Shown: positions 39,525 through 49,966 of the stretch, piece by piece
Position numbering within the stretch: the first letter of the stretch is position 1
How the letters are laid out: every line of letters starts with the position of its first letter
Origin: Domibacillus indicus
GTDB taxonomy: Bacteria; Bacillota; Bacilli; Bacillales; Domibacillaceae
NCBI RefSeq assembly: GCF_000970685.1
Contig: NZ_LAJB01000002.1
Coordinates: forward strand, 589,854 to 653,853
Length of the DNA stretch: 64,000 nucleotides
Reading direction: 5' to 3'
The notes under the pieces: generated by a model
Seen by the model: only the letters and a program-made list of their open reading frames with translations
Told to the model about the DNA's origin: nothing
Database searches by the model: none
Made by a program: the position numbers and the translations under genes

Positions 39525-40168
39525 TTTTCTTCACTCCGTTTTATGCTGACTGCAATTCCATCCCCGGACGGTATGATGGATGTATCGTATCCGGGATGAG
39601 CCGTCAGCCATTCATTATATCCCGTAATTTTCCGGGCGATTTTCTCGATCCGCTTCGTAGGCGCATCGGTTCCAGCGGCATAGCCTTTAAACAGGACATT
39701 ATCCGAGTATATAACGCCGCCTGTTTTTAACAGCGGTGCGTATAATTCAAAAAAGCGGCGGTATTGCCCTTTTGCCGCGTCTATAAAGATTGCATCAAAA
39801 GGTCCGTTTTCCGCTGCTTTGTCCGCCAGTTCAAGCGCATCACCCAGTAAAAGCTGAATACGGTCCTGGCTGTCCGAGCGGCTAATATATTGAGCAGCCT
39901 TTTCAAACCGGTCCTCATCACGCTCAAGCGTGGTTATATGCAGTTGTGGAACAGCTTCAGCCATTCTCAGAGCAGAGTACCCAATTGCCGTCCCAATTTC
40001 AAGCAGCCGGACGGGGTTCTGCAGCTTTAGCATAGCCAAAAGTGTATCCATTCCAACTGGTTCCATAATCGGCACACGATGGTCGGCTGCATACTGCTCC
40101 ATTTCGGCAAGCAAGCCTTCCCGCGGCGTTAAAAGTGATTCAATATAGCCGTGTATATTGTCTTTCAT
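39521..40168 (-). CDS. trmR: TrmR, tRNA 5-hydroxyuridine methyltransferase
   Basis: 215-residue O-methyltransferase (YrrM) that converts ho5U34 to mo5U34. It belongs to the catechol O-methyltransferase-like family: LEIGTAIGYSALRMAEAVP (SAM motif), TTLERDEDRFEKA, AIFIDAAKGQYRRFFE and IYSDNVLFKG. First gene of trmR-trhP1-trhP2-udk, so hydroxylation and methylation genes are linked. Confidence 0.94.
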   Translation of the reverse strand: MKDNIHGYIESLLTPREGLLAEMEQYAADHRVPIMEPVGMDTLLAMLKLQNPVRLLEIGTAIGYSALRMAEAVPQLHITTLERDEDRFEKAAQYISRSDSQDRIQLLLGDALELADKAAENGPFDAIFIDAAKGQYRRFFELYAPLLKTGGVIYSDNVLFKGYAAGTDAPTKRIEKIARKITGYNEWLTAHPGYDTSIIPSGDGIAVSIKRSEEK

Positions 40169-40189
40169 GGTAAAAATACCCTTCTTTCT

Positions 40190-40220
40190 AAGAAAAAGAG
40201 AAAGCTATAAAAGCTTTCCC
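40190..40220 (-). terminator. Terminator after mltG
   Basis: Minus-strand hairpin GAAAGC, 7-nt loop, GCTTTC followed by TCTTTTTCTT, 63 bp past the mltG stop. Confidence 0.75.
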
Positions 40221-40282
40221 CTGTTTTCATATGTGCCCGAACTATTTTATCATAGAAAATACAGAAAATCTACGTGTGCTTT

Positions 40283-41383
40283 CTACTGGCTGTTTGTAAT
40301 GTATTTGGCTTTTAGCTTATTGTGCTCATCCAGCGTTTTAGAATAATAAACATCTCCGGCCGGCGAAGCAAGGAAATAAAGAAAATCAGTTTGCTCGGGC
40401 TTCAGCACGGCTTCCATTGAATCAATGCCGCTGTTGCCGATTGGGCCCGGTGTAAGTCCTTTTGCCTGATATGTGTTATAAGGAGAATCTACCTTCAAAT
40501 CTTCATATAAGACCCGGTCTTTATGTTTCCCCTGGGCATATAGAACAGTCGGATCTGTCTGCAGCGGCATATCGGCTTTCATCCGGTTATAAAAAACGCT
40601 GGCAATTTTCTTGCGGTCTGTTTTGCCTGTCGCTTCTTCTTCCACAAGTGAGGAAAATGTCAAGAACTCATGAACGGTCATTCCAGACGCTTTAATCTGC
40701 TCTGAAAATCCTTGAACCACTTCATCTGTTTTCGCAATCATTTCTTCGGCAATTTCTTCGGTCGTTTTTGCCGGTTTCCCAACATCATATGTGGCTGGAT
40801 ACAAATAGCCTTCAAGAGGATAGCGGATATTTTCACCGAGCACTGCTTTTGTTACAAGTTCTGGATGGCTGGCTATCATTTTATTTACAAATTCTTCGCT
40901 ATTCAGGACAGCAAGAACCTCCTGGGGATTTTCGCCTGTTTCTGAGGCGATTGCCTCTGCAATCTGCGTCAGCTGGTAGCCTTCAGGAATGATAACTTGT
41001 CCATGCACCCCAATTACTCTGCCTTCTTTTAACGAAGCCATAATGGCATCCGGCGTCATGGAAGGAGAAAGCACATATTCTCCCGCTTGAAAATCTCCTT
41101 CTCCTTTATATTTTGCATAGTACTTAAAAAGAGCGGCATTTTTAACAATCCCATTATCTTCAAGCGTTTGAGAAATGGAGGATAAACTTGAGCCAAGCGG
41201 GATAGAGATATTTACTTCTTCCTGGCTTTCAGCATCTGCTGGTTCTGATGCGGCTTTCCATACATAGTACACCCCTGCTGCTGCAGCCGCTGCAAGAAGC
41301 AAAAGGAATAATAACATAATTAAAATTGCTCTTTTCAGCCGTCTTTTTCGTCCTGAAGCCGGCGGAAAAACATCATTCGACAT
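40283..41383 (-). CDS. mltG: MltG endolytic transglycosylase
   Basis: Membrane-anchored murein transglycosylase (YceG/YrrL) that cuts nascent glycan strands. 366 residues: basic cytoplasmic start, transmembrane helix (about 19-41), LysM-like subdomain (SIPLGSSLSSISQTLEDNG), and YceG catalytic domain with FSSLVEEEATGKTDR (catalytic Glu), ASVFYNRMKADMPLQTDPT, SPYNTYQAKGLTPGPIGN. Between yrzB and trmR, as in B. subtilis. Confidence 0.95.
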   Translation of the reverse strand: MSNDVFPPASGRKRRLKRAILIMLLFLLLLAAAAAAGVYYVWKAASEPADAESQEEVNISIPLGSSLSSISQTLEDNGIVKNAALFKYYAKYKGEGDFQAGEYVLSPSMTPDAIMASLKEGRVIGVHGQVIIPEGYQLTQIAEAIASETGENPQEVLAVLNSEEFVNKMIASHPELVTKAVLGENIRYPLEGYLYPATYDVGKPAKTTEEIAEEMIAKTDEVVQGFSEQIKASGMTVHEFLTFSSLVEEEATGKTDRKKIASVFYNRMKADMPLQTDPTVLYAQGKHKDRVLYEDLKVDSPYNTYQAKGLTPGPIGNSGIDSMEAVLKPEQTDFLYFLASPAGDVYYSKTLDEHNKLKAKYITNSQ

Positions 41384-41435
41384 AAAAATCTCCTTTCGAC
41401 ACCATCTTTCCTTTTATAGTATACAAGAATGATGT

Positions 41436-41474
41436 AAAAAGAAAAAGAACAGACGTTTATTTCACCGTCTGTTC
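41436..41474 (-). terminator. Terminator after yrzB
   Basis: Minus-strand hairpin GAACAGACG, 10-nt loop, CGTCTGTTC followed by TTTTTCTTTTT. Confidence 0.9.
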
Positions 41475-41481
41475 CTCCTGA

Positions 41482-41769
41482 TTATTCTTGTTCTTCGTCA
41501 TCAAGAAATGTATTGAGCATTTCCTCGATCATTTCCCATTCTTCATCCGATTCAATCGGCTCAAGTTCGCCATCTTCTCCTTCATCCCCCGGAATGAAAG
41601 ATGATGCATGAATTTCAATTTCTTCATTATCGTCTTCTTCCGCACCTACCGGGAAATAAAGAACATAAGATTTGTCAAATTGATCGTTGTGAAAAGTAAA
41701 TAATACTTCACAAAGCTGTTCGTTGCCGTTTTCATCAATTACAGTAATTTGCTTTTCGCCATGTTCCAT
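41482..41769 (-). CDS. yrzB: YrzB, DUF1292 protein
   Basis: 95-residue acidic protein starting [20 protein letters not shown] with [19 protein letters not shown] and an acidic end ([14 protein letters not shown]). DUF1292 family, function unknown, always near yrrK and yrzL. Start 41769 matches the family and follows GAGGTGA; upstream codons overlap ruvX. Confidence 0.93.
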   Translation of the reverse strand: MEHGEKQITVIDENGNEQLCEVLFTFHNDQFDKSYVLYFPVGAEEDDNEEIEIHASSFIPGDEGEDGELEPIESDEEWEMIEEMLNTFLDDEEQE

Positions 41770-41785
41770 TTTAATGGTCACCTCA

Positions 41786-42202
41786 TTATTTTTGGCTGTC
41801 AAGATACCCTTGTAAAATCATCACTGCAGCCATTTTATCAATTACTTTTTTACGCTTTTTCCGGCTGACATCTGCATCAATCAGCATCCGTTCGGCTGCC
41901 ATTGTGGTTAAACGCTCATCCCAGAGGACAACCGGCAAATTGAACGTTTCCTCGAGGAGCGCTGCGAATGCTTCGGCTGCTTCTCCACGGGGTCCTACTG
42001 TATTATTCATGTTTTTTGGAAAACCGACAACAAATTTGCTCACCTCATGCTCCCGCACAAGTTCACCGATTCGGTCAAGGCCAAACTCTCCTGCCGCCTC
42101 ATTGATCTTTATTGTTTCAATGCCCTGCGCAGTCCAGCCGAACGCATCGCTTATGGCAATGCCAATGGTCTTCGTGCCGGCGTCAAGGCCCATTGTTCTC
42201 AT
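41786..42202 (-). CDS. ruvX: YrrK/YqgF, RNase H-fold resolvase-like protein
   Basis: 138-residue putative Holliday junction resolvase or rRNA-processing nuclease of the YqgF family. [38 protein letters not shown] and [16 protein letters not shown] contain the RNase H acidic residues. Family function is debated (pre-16S rRNA 5' processing is shown in E. coli). Overlaps reoM by 4 nt. Confidence 0.94.
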   Translation of the reverse strand: MRTMGLDAGTKTIGIAISDAFGWTAQGIETIKINEAAGEFGLDRIGELVREHEVSKFVVGFPKNMNNTVGPRGEAAEAFAALLEETFNLPVVLWDERLTTMAAERMLIDADVSRKKRKKVIDKMAAVMILQGYLDSQK

Positions 42203-42474
42203 GATGTTGGTTCCTCCTGCTGCTCTTTCAGGTACGTTTTGACAAGCTCTTCAATAATTTCATCCCGCTCAAGCCGGCGAATTAAATTTCGCGCATCATT
42301 ATGGCGCGGAATGTAAGCTGGATCTCCAGAAAGCAAATAGCCGACAATCTGATTGATTGGATTATACCCTTTTTCCTCCAGCGCGCTATGGACTTTCAGC
42401 AGCACTTCTTTTACGTTTTCATCATACGGCTCTTCCGGAAAATTAAACCGCATTGTCTTGTCAAAAGAACTCAC
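42199..42474 (-). CDS. reoM: ReoM / IreB family regulator
   Basis: 91-residue protein (YrzL) of the IreB/ReoM family. In Listeria the phosphorylation state of ReoM, set by the PrkA kinase, controls ClpCP degradation of MurA. It starts [15 protein letters not shown] from a GTG at 42474 behind GAGGTG, includes the phosphorylatable Thr (DKTM), and has [20 protein letters not shown] and [17 protein letters not shown]. Heads the reoM-ruvX-yrzB group. Confidence 0.94.
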   Translation of the reverse strand: MSSFDKTMRFNFPEEPYDENVKEVLLKVHSALEEKGYNPINQIVGYLLSGDPAYIPRHNDARNLIRRLERDEIIEELVKTYLKEQQEEPTS

Positions 42475-42555
42475 TGTCAGCACCTCACTTCAGGCGGATA
42501 TTTGATTGCCCGATTCTGTACGATATGTTTCATTGTACAACAAATGACAACATAT

Positions 42556-45186
42556 TCAAATCGATTTTACCCATTCCACAGCAATTTGCAATGCTTCGTC
42601 GATTTTCGATGGGTCTTTTCCGCCTGCCTGTGCCATATCCGGGCGGCCTCCACCGCCGCCGCCCAGGCAGCCGGCTACTTCTTTGACCAGCTTGCCGGCG
42701 TGGAAGCCTTTTTCGGTCAGATCCCCGGTAACCGCTGTGACAACATTGACTTTTCCATCTGCTGCCGCAACAAGCACAATAACACCCGGGGTTACTTTTT
42801 GTTTTAATTCATCTGCCATTGTCCGCAGTGTATTCATATCAGCCGCCTGGACATTTGCTGCAAGAAGCTGCACACCATTTACTATTTCAACTTTGTCGGT
42901 AAGGCTTCCTGCTTCTATATTTGACAATTTTTTTGAAAGTGATTCATTTTCACGCTGGACCTCACGCATCTCAGCTTGCAGGCTGTCCACTTTTGCCAGA
43001 ATATCTTTTGGGCTTGATTTTAATTTGGCCGCCGCTTCTTTTAACACTCCAGAATGCTCATTTAAATAACGGAATGCTCCTTCACCTGTCACCGCTTCAA
43101 TACGGCGTGTTCCCGCACCGATTCCACTCTCAGACAGCACTTTAAACAAACCAATCTCTGCTGTGTTGACAACATGGCATCCTCCGCAAAGCTCAAGGCT
43201 GTAATCACCTACAGATACTACCCGGACGATATCGCCGTATTTTTCACCGAATAACGCCATAGCCCCCATTGCTTTTGCTTCTGCAATTGGCTTAAATGCT
43301 GTTTCGACCGCTATTCCTTTCCAAATTTTATCATTGACGATCTCTTCTACTTGAGCGATTTCTTCTGCGGTTACTTGTCCAAAATGAGAGAAGTCAAAGC
43401 GAAGACGTTCTGGTTCTACAAGCGATCCCGCCTGATTAACATGTGTGCCGAGCACATCCTTTAATGCCTGGTGCATTAAGTGGGTTGCTGTATGGTTTTT
43501 GATAATTTTTCCCCGTGACAAAACATCTACTTTCGCTGTTACTGCGCTTCCTGCAGTGAGCATCCCGCTTTCCACCACTGCACTGTGAACGTTCTGGCCA
43601 TTCGGCGCTTTTTGAACATCTTTTACAACAACGCGGGCAGTTTGGGACTCCAATACGCCTTTATCGGCAATTTGACCGCCGCTTTCTGCATAAAACGGTG
43701 TTTCTTTCAAGATAAATTGAATTTCTTCGCCTTCATGCGCTTCGTCTGCCAATGCCCCGTCTTTGATTAAAACGGCCACTGTTGTATCAACCGTCAGCCT
43801 GTCATACGTAAACGTGCTTTCTTCTGTGACAGATGATAATACGCCGCCCTGTACCTGCATGGAATCTGTATCCTGGCGGGCCGCACGAGCGCGGTCACGC
43901 TGCTGCTTCATTTCATTCTCAAACCCCGCATGGTCTGCTTTCATGCCTTCTTCTTCTGCGTATTCTTCCGTAAGTTCAACAGGAAAGCCGTACGTATCAT
44001 ACAAACGGAAAACATCAGCGCCGTCAATTGTATCTGATCCAGCTTCTTTTGCCCTTTTAATAACAGCAGAAAGAATTGCCAGCCCTTCATTTAGGGTTTC
44101 ATGGAAGCGTTCTTCTTCATTTTTAATTACTTTCTGAATAAAAGCGGCTTTTTCCGTTACCTCAGGATAATAGTCGTTCATGATTCCGCCAACTACCGGC
44201 ACAAGCTCGTACATAAATGGCCGGTTGATGCCGATTTGCTTTGCATAGCGCACTGCACGGCGAAGCAGGCGGCGAAGCACATAGCCCCGTCCTTCGTTCG
44301 AAGGAAGCGCACCGTCTCCTATAGCAAAAGCAACTGTGCGAATATGGTCAGCAATTACTTTGAATGCCGTATCTTTTTCATCCGTTTCGCCGTATTGTTC
44401 ACCAGATATCTTTTCTGTTTCACGAATAATTGGCATGAATAAATCTGTGTCAAAGTTCGTCGGTACGTTCTGGACAACCGAGGCCATCCGTTCAAGCCCC
44501 ATCCCCGTATCAATGTTTTTCTTTGGAAGCGGAGTGTAAGTACCATCCGGATTATGGTTAAATTCAGAGAATACAAGATTCCATACTTCTAGATAGCGTT
44601 CATTTTCACCGCCCGGGTACAATTCCGGGTCATTTTCATCGCTGCCATACTCAGCACCGCGGTCATAGAAAATTTCTGTATTCGGGCCGGATGGGCCTTC
44701 ACCGATATCCCAGAAGTTTCCTTCCAGCCGAATAATACGTTCATCCGGCACTCCTACTTCATTTTTCCAGATAAGATATGCTTCTTCATCCTCCGGGTGA
44801 ATGGTTACGGAAAGTTTTTCCGGATCGAAGCCAATCCATTTTTCATCCGTCAAAAATTCCCATGCCCAATGAATAGCTTCTGTTTTAAAATAGTCACCAA
44901 TTGAAAAATTCCCGAGCATTTTGAAAAATGTATGATGACGTGCCGTTTTGCCGACGTTTTCAATATCATTTGTGCGGATAGACTTTTGTGCATTTGTAAT
45001 CCGCGGATTGTCAGGGATAATCCGGCCGTCAAAATATTTTTTCAGCGTGGCAACACCGCTGTTTATCCAGAGCAGACTTGGATCATCAATTGGCACAAGC
45101 GGCGCACTCGGCTCCACCCGGTGCCCTTTTTCCTGGAAAAACTCTAAATAAAGGCGGCGAATATCTGCGCCTGTTAATGATTTCAT
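42556..45186 (-). CDS. alaS: Alanyl-tRNA synthetase
   Basis: Class II synthetase, 876 residues. Catalytic domain with [18 protein letters not shown] and [20 protein letters not shown]; editing domain with [11 protein letters not shown] and CGGCHV zinc motif; coiled region and Gly-rich C-Ala domain ending [17 protein letters not shown]. Start 45186 follows AAGGAGG; upstream codons fall in the T-box leader. Expression is set by the T-box. Confidence 0.98.
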   Translation of the reverse strand: MKSLTGADIRRLYLEFFQEKGHRVEPSAPLVPIDDPSLLWINSGVATLKKYFDGRIIPDNPRITNAQKSIRTNDIENVGKTARHHTFFKMLGNFSIGDYFKTEAIHWAWEFLTDEKWIGFDPEKLSVTIHPEDEEAYLIWKNEVGVPDERIIRLEGNFWDIGEGPSGPNTEIFYDRGAEYGSDENDPELYPGGENERYLEVWNLVFSEFNHNPDGTYTPLPKKNIDTGMGLERMASVVQNVPTNFDTDLFMPIIRETEKISGEQYGETDEKDTAFKVIADHIRTVAFAIGDGALPSNEGRGYVLRRLLRRAVRYAKQIGINRPFMYELVPVVGGIMNDYYPEVTEKAAFIQKVIKNEEERFHETLNEGLAILSAVIKRAKEAGSDTIDGADVFRLYDTYGFPVELTEEYAEEEGMKADHAGFENEMKQQRDRARAARQDTDSMQVQGGVLSSVTEESTFTYDRLTVDTTVAVLIKDGALADEAHEGEEIQFILKETPFYAESGGQIADKGVLESQTARVVVKDVQKAPNGQNVHSAVVESGMLTAGSAVTAKVDVLSRGKIIKNHTATHLMHQALKDVLGTHVNQAGSLVEPERLRFDFSHFGQVTAEEIAQVEEIVNDKIWKGIAVETAFKPIAEAKAMGAMALFGEKYGDIVRVVSVGDYSLELCGGCHVVNTAEIGLFKVLSESGIGAGTRRIEAVTGEGAFRYLNEHSGVLKEAAAKLKSSPKDILAKVDSLQAEMREVQRENESLSKKLSNIEAGSLTDKVEIVNGVQLLAANVQAADMNTLRTMADELKQKVTPGVIVLVAAADGKVNVVTAVTGDLTEKGFHAGKLVKEVAGCLGGGGGGRPDMAQAGGKDPSKIDEALQIAVEWVKSI

Positions 45187-45229
45187 TATTAAAATCCTCC
45201 TTAACATATGTATACAATCCGAAAAAAGA

Positions 45230-45474
45230 CAGCAAAAAAAGCCTCATCCCCAGCAGGGACGAAGCTTTTTGTTCGCGGTACCACCCTGATTGCCAATTCT
45301 ACTGAAAGAATTCGCCTCTCATATGCCTTAACGCGGCTGACGGCAGTGTTTGCTGCACTCAGGACCCAGCTTTCCATTATTCTTCATCCGAAACACCTTT
45401 CAGCCACGGGCGCTTCTCTCTTTGAATGGGCTATAATGTACTTCTGTCCTTCATCGTTTTGTCCAAATTCGTAT
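45230..45474 (-). ncRNA. T-box leader of alaS
   Basis: The minus-strand leader has the T-box antiterminator sequence AGGGTGGTACCGCG (45287-45274) and a terminator hairpin (45268-45241) ending in seven T residues (45240-45234). A likely Ala specifier GCT is at 45370-45368, followed by the CCTGAGTG stem I segment. Uncharged tRNA-Ala is expected to allow alaS transcription. Confidence 0.93.
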
Positions 45475-45480
45475 ACCCGA

Positions 45481-45509
45481 ATTATAAAAAGGAATAAAGC
45501 GTTTGTCAA
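45481..45509 (-). promoter_or_regulatory. Consensus SigA promoter of alaS
   Basis: Minus strand TTGACA (45509-45504), 17-nt spacer, TATAAT (45486-45481): a perfect vegetative consensus driving the T-box leader. Confidence 0.93.
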
Positions 45510-45515
45510 TCATGG

Positions 45516-45680
45516 TTATGACCATTCATCAAGCGGAATAAGTGACCCGTCTTCTTCTACTTGATGAATGACCAGCCCGCCTTCAAGCTCAGACATTTCC
45601 ACGCAGCAGTCATGACAGTAATAGTGGTCAGAGCCGATACGTCCTACTTCCCGGCTCCCGCAGTTCGGACACGATTGCAA
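45516..45680 (-). CDS. Small zinc-ribbon protein
   Basis: 54-residue protein from a TTG at 45680, with GGAGGGA 5 nt upstream: QSCPNCGSREVGRIGSDHYY, then CHDCCVEMSELEGG and an acidic end DGSLIPLDEWS. The CPNC...CHDC pair forms a typical zinc ribbon. It lies between recD2 and alaS, with its end 7 bp from the alaS promoter. I know no function; a nucleic-acid or protein-binding role is only inference. The start could be misjudged by a few codons, but the Cys pattern makes the gene itself likely. Confidence 0.75.
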   Translation of the reverse strand: MQSCPNCGSREVGRIGSDHYYCHDCCVEMSELEGGLVIHQVEEDGSLIPLDEWS

Positions 45681-45728
45681 AATGATCCCTCCTGTTTTTG
45701 CGATCAGTATGTCCGAATCAGAAAGCTT

Positions 45729-48107
45729 TTATACAATCATGAAATCATATGGTGAAACGCCCTGCATGCCAATCATCGGGTCAATTGTCATCCAGTTATC
45801 TTCCCGCAGCTTTTCATTTTGATTGCCCGCTGGCTTTTCAGCCGAAAGGCGTTCGGCAAGTGCTGTTTTTCGAACTAAATCGTCATTCCGGGCGATTCCG
45901 ATCTTAAACGCTTCTTCTTCTCCGCATAAAATCAAAAACTGTTTGCTTCTTGTAATTGCGGTATACAACAGGTTTCTCCTCAGCATCCGATAGTAGCTTT
46001 TAACAACCGGCAAAATAACAATCGGAAACTCGCTTCCCTGCGATTTATGGATTGAACAGCAAAAAGCATGTGTAATCTGGTTTAAATCATTTCTCGTATA
46101 GGTCACTTCATTGCCTTCATAGGAGACTATCACCATATCTTCTTTTTCGGTGTTTTCTTTTGCATAAAAAATCGATATAACCTCGCCAATATCTCCATTA
46201 AACACATTTTGCTCCGGCTGATTGACAAGCTGAAGCACTTTATCGCCAATCCGGTATTTAACAGACCCGAAGACAATTTCTTTCCGGCGGCCATCCTTGT
46301 TTGGGTTCAGCACTCCCTGTAAAACCTCATTTAGCTTATCAATACCGGCCGGCCCCTTGTACATGGGAGCCAGAACTTGAATATCACGCGGTTCGTAGCC
46401 TTTTCCCGCCGCATTTTTCACCACTTTCTCAATTGCATCTGCAATCTGGCCGGTGCTGCATTTAATAAAGGAACGGTCTTTTTGCGGCGCTGTCAGCGTT
46501 TCGGGGACAAAGCCGTCTTTAATGCTGTGGGCAAGGCTGATAATGGAAGAGCCTTCTTCCTGCCGGTAAATATCCGTTAAACGTACTGATGGGATGGCTT
46601 TAGAAGCCAGCATGTCTTTCAGCACCTGCCCGGGACCGACAGAGGGAAGCTGGTCTTCATCGCCAACGAGCACTACCTGCATGTCATCAGGAATTGCTTT
46701 AAAAAGCTGGTGGGCAAGCCAGATATCGACCATGGAAGATTCATCTACAATTAACAGCCGGCCTGAAACCGCATTTCCGTCCTCCTCGGGTTCTTCCTGT
46801 CCATTAAACCCAAGCAGCCGGTGAATGGTAACCGCCGGAAGCCCGGTTGATTCCATCATCCGCTTGGCTGCACGCCCGGTCGGAGCACAAAGCTTGATGG
46901 GAAACGGGTCCTCCTTGTCATATTTTTTAGGATCAAGCGATAAGCCATGCAGTTCTCCGTATAATTCAACAATGCCTTTGATAACGGTCGTTTTTCCAGT
47001 ACCCGGCCCGCCAGTCAAAATCATTAAAGGCGAGGCCAGGGCGGTTTGAATCGCCTGCTTTTGCGAAGGAGCATACGTAATACCTGTCCGGTCTTCAAGC
47101 TCACCGAGTGCGAGTAAAAATTCTGATTCCGGAAACGAATGAGGCTCCTGCTCAAGCACGCGCTGGATATTTGCAACAAGGCCTTTTTCTGAAAAATAAA
47201 GAGACGGCATATAAATACGCTGCTCTTCTCCCGCTACCTTTCCTTCTTCTTCGAGCTCAATCAGCCGCGTGGCAATTGTTTCAAACTCGGCAGTCCCATT
47301 TGCACTTTTGTCAAGCAGTTCTTTTACGCCCTTTAATAAATGCTCTGCTTCGGCGTAACAATGGCCTTCCTGCAGGCACTGCTGCTCAAGTGAATACAAA
47401 ATGGCGGCTTTCAGCCGGTCTGGATGCGCACCGCTGATACCGATTTGCGCACCAATTTCATCTGCCCGGACAAACCCGATCCCCTCAATATCTTCTACCA
47501 GGCGGTACGGATTTTCCTGAATCACATTCAGCGATTCCTCGTAATACATTTGATAAATTTTCATTGACAGCTGCGGGCCGAAACCTAATTCATTTAACGA
47601 GACCATAATTTGTTCAAGGCCCTGGTGCTGCATAAGCGTCTCATGTAAACTGTCCGCTTTTTCAGCTGGCAGGCGTGGCACTTTCTCCAAACAGCTTTTG
47701 TCCGAGATGATTTTTGCAATCGCCTGTTCTCCAAGTGTTTCAACAATTGATTCAGCTGTTTTTTTACCGATTCCTTTAAATAAATCACCGGATAAATAAG
47801 CGATGATCCCCTGCTTAGTCTGCGGCATTTCTTTTTGGGCGGTTCGGGCAATAAACTGCCGGCCAAACCGGGGGTGGTCTTTAAAGCGGCCATTAAATAT
47901 GTACATTTCATGGTCATGCACCGCCGGAAAATAGCCCGTAACCACTGCTTCCTTTTCTTCATAGTTTCCATCGGTCTCGGCAACGCGGACTCGAAGAACC
48001 GTATAGAAGTTTTCATTGTTCCGGAAAATTGTGACAATATGCCGGCCTTTTAAAAACTGTTCGCCTTCTGTGAATAAATCCCGTTTCTCCTGCACGGCGC
48101 TGACCAC
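45729..48107 (-). CDS. recD2: RecD2 helicase
   Basis: ATP-dependent 5'-3' DNA helicase (YrrC) acting alone, without RecBC, in replication fork maintenance and mismatch repair. 792 residues: N-terminal OB/helix-hairpin-helix region (KGIGKKTAESIVETLG, GFGPQLSMKIY), Walker A GGPGTGKTTVIKG (near 364), DESSMVD, VGDEDQLPSVGPG and the C-terminal UvrD-like motif AFCCSIHKSQGSEFP with ARN/AITRSKQ. Length matches B. subtilis. Confidence 0.96.
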   Translation of the reverse strand: MVSAVQEKRDLFTEGEQFLKGRHIVTIFRNNENFYTVLRVRVAETDGNYEEKEAVVTGYFPAVHDHEMYIFNGRFKDHPRFGRQFIARTAQKEMPQTKQGIIAYLSGDLFKGIGKKTAESIVETLGEQAIAKIISDKSCLEKVPRLPAEKADSLHETLMQHQGLEQIMVSLNELGFGPQLSMKIYQMYYEESLNVIQENPYRLVEDIEGIGFVRADEIGAQIGISGAHPDRLKAAILYSLEQQCLQEGHCYAEAEHLLKGVKELLDKSANGTAEFETIATRLIELEEEGKVAGEEQRIYMPSLYFSEKGLVANIQRVLEQEPHSFPESEFLLALGELEDRTGITYAPSQKQAIQTALASPLMILTGGPGTGKTTVIKGIVELYGELHGLSLDPKKYDKEDPFPIKLCAPTGRAAKRMMESTGLPAVTIHRLLGFNGQEEPEEDGNAVSGRLLIVDESSMVDIWLAHQLFKAIPDDMQVVLVGDEDQLPSVGPGQVLKDMLASKAIPSVRLTDIYRQEEGSSIISLAHSIKDGFVPETLTAPQKDRSFIKCSTGQIADAIEKVVKNAAGKGYEPRDIQVLAPMYKGPAGIDKLNEVLQGVLNPNKDGRRKEIVFGSVKYRIGDKVLQLVNQPEQNVFNGDIGEVISIFYAKENTEKEDMVIVSYEGNEVTYTRNDLNQITHAFCCSIHKSQGSEFPIVILPVVKSYYRMLRRNLLYTAITRSKQFLILCGEEEAFKIGIARNDDLVRKTALAERLSAEKPAGNQNEKLREDNWMTIDPMIGMQGVSPYDFMIV

Positions 48108-48113
48108 CTCTTT

Positions 48114-48770
48114 TTATTCCGCTTTTTCGAGCAGTTTCTTCCCATAGCCTGCCAGCATATGATCCGGCTGAATTTCAAGCGCTCGGTCAAAATAGCCGGC
48201 TGCTTTTTCAGGCTGCTCATAGTGTCCGGCATATAAAACACCGAGATTATAAAACGCATCCGCATGGGACGGTTCCTGTGTAGTTACTTTTTGAAGATTT
48301 TTTTCCGCTTCTTCATACTGCTCCGTTTTTGCCAGGGCAAGTGCAAATTGAAACCGCGCCTCTGCATCCTCTTCGTCCAATTCAACTGCACGCATTAAAT
48401 ACGGAAGCGCCATAACTGTCTGGTCTAAATATAAAAACGACAGACCAAGCATAAAATAAGCGTCTGCTTCTTCCATGCCGCAGCGAATTGCTTTTTCAAA
48501 GAATTGGGCAGCTTCTTCAAATCGTTCCCGCCCAAAGCAAAACGAACCCAGTGCATAATGCGCGGCACTGGAAGACGGATCAACCTCCACTGCTTTTTCA
48601 TAAAACCGTAATGCCCGCTCCGCATCATTCATTTCTGCAAGAACATGTCCAAAATTAATATAAGCAGCGGGGTCATGCGGCTTTTCTTCAATTTGTTCAG
48701 TAAAAAGCTTTAAAGCCTCTTCCCACTTGCCTTCCTGCAGTAATTCAATGCCCTGCTGATTTTTATCCAT
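48114..48770 (-). CDS. yrrB: YrrB, TPR protein
   Basis: 218 residues, almost all tetratricopeptide repeats (about six, with the pattern AxxxxGxxLxxxxxxExAxxxFxxAxxxxP). A solenoid of this kind usually binds other proteins; the partner is unknown. Start 48770 follows AGGAGG. Lies between mnmA and recD2, as in B. subtilis. Confidence 0.93.
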   Translation of the reverse strand: MDKNQQGIELLQEGKWEEALKLFTEQIEEKPHDPAAYINFGHVLAEMNDAERALRFYEKAVEVDPSSSAAHYALGSFCFGRERFEEAAQFFEKAIRCGMEEADAYFMLGLSFLYLDQTVMALPYLMRAVELDEEDAEARFQFALALAKTEQYEEAEKNLQKVTTQEPSHADAFYNLGVLYAGHYEQPEKAAGYFDRALEIQPDHMLAGYGKKLLEKAE

Positions 48771-48805
48771 CTGAAGCCTCCTGTTTTCTCTCATTATAAC
48801 AAAGA

Positions 48806-48834
48806 AACCCGCCCCATGCGTAAAGGGGCGGGTT
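48806..48834 (-). terminator. Terminator after mnmA
   Basis: Hairpin AACCCGCCCC, 9-nt loop, GGGGCGGGTT followed by TCTTTGTT on the minus strand, directly after the mnmA stop. Confidence 0.85.
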
Positions 48835-48838
48835 GTGT

Positions 48839-49966
<1,128 letters not shown>

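Noticed and set aside
42683-44137. Several plus-strand frames above 100 codons inside alaS
   Set aside because: They are antisense shadows of a strongly conserved synthetase gene and lack ribosome sites.
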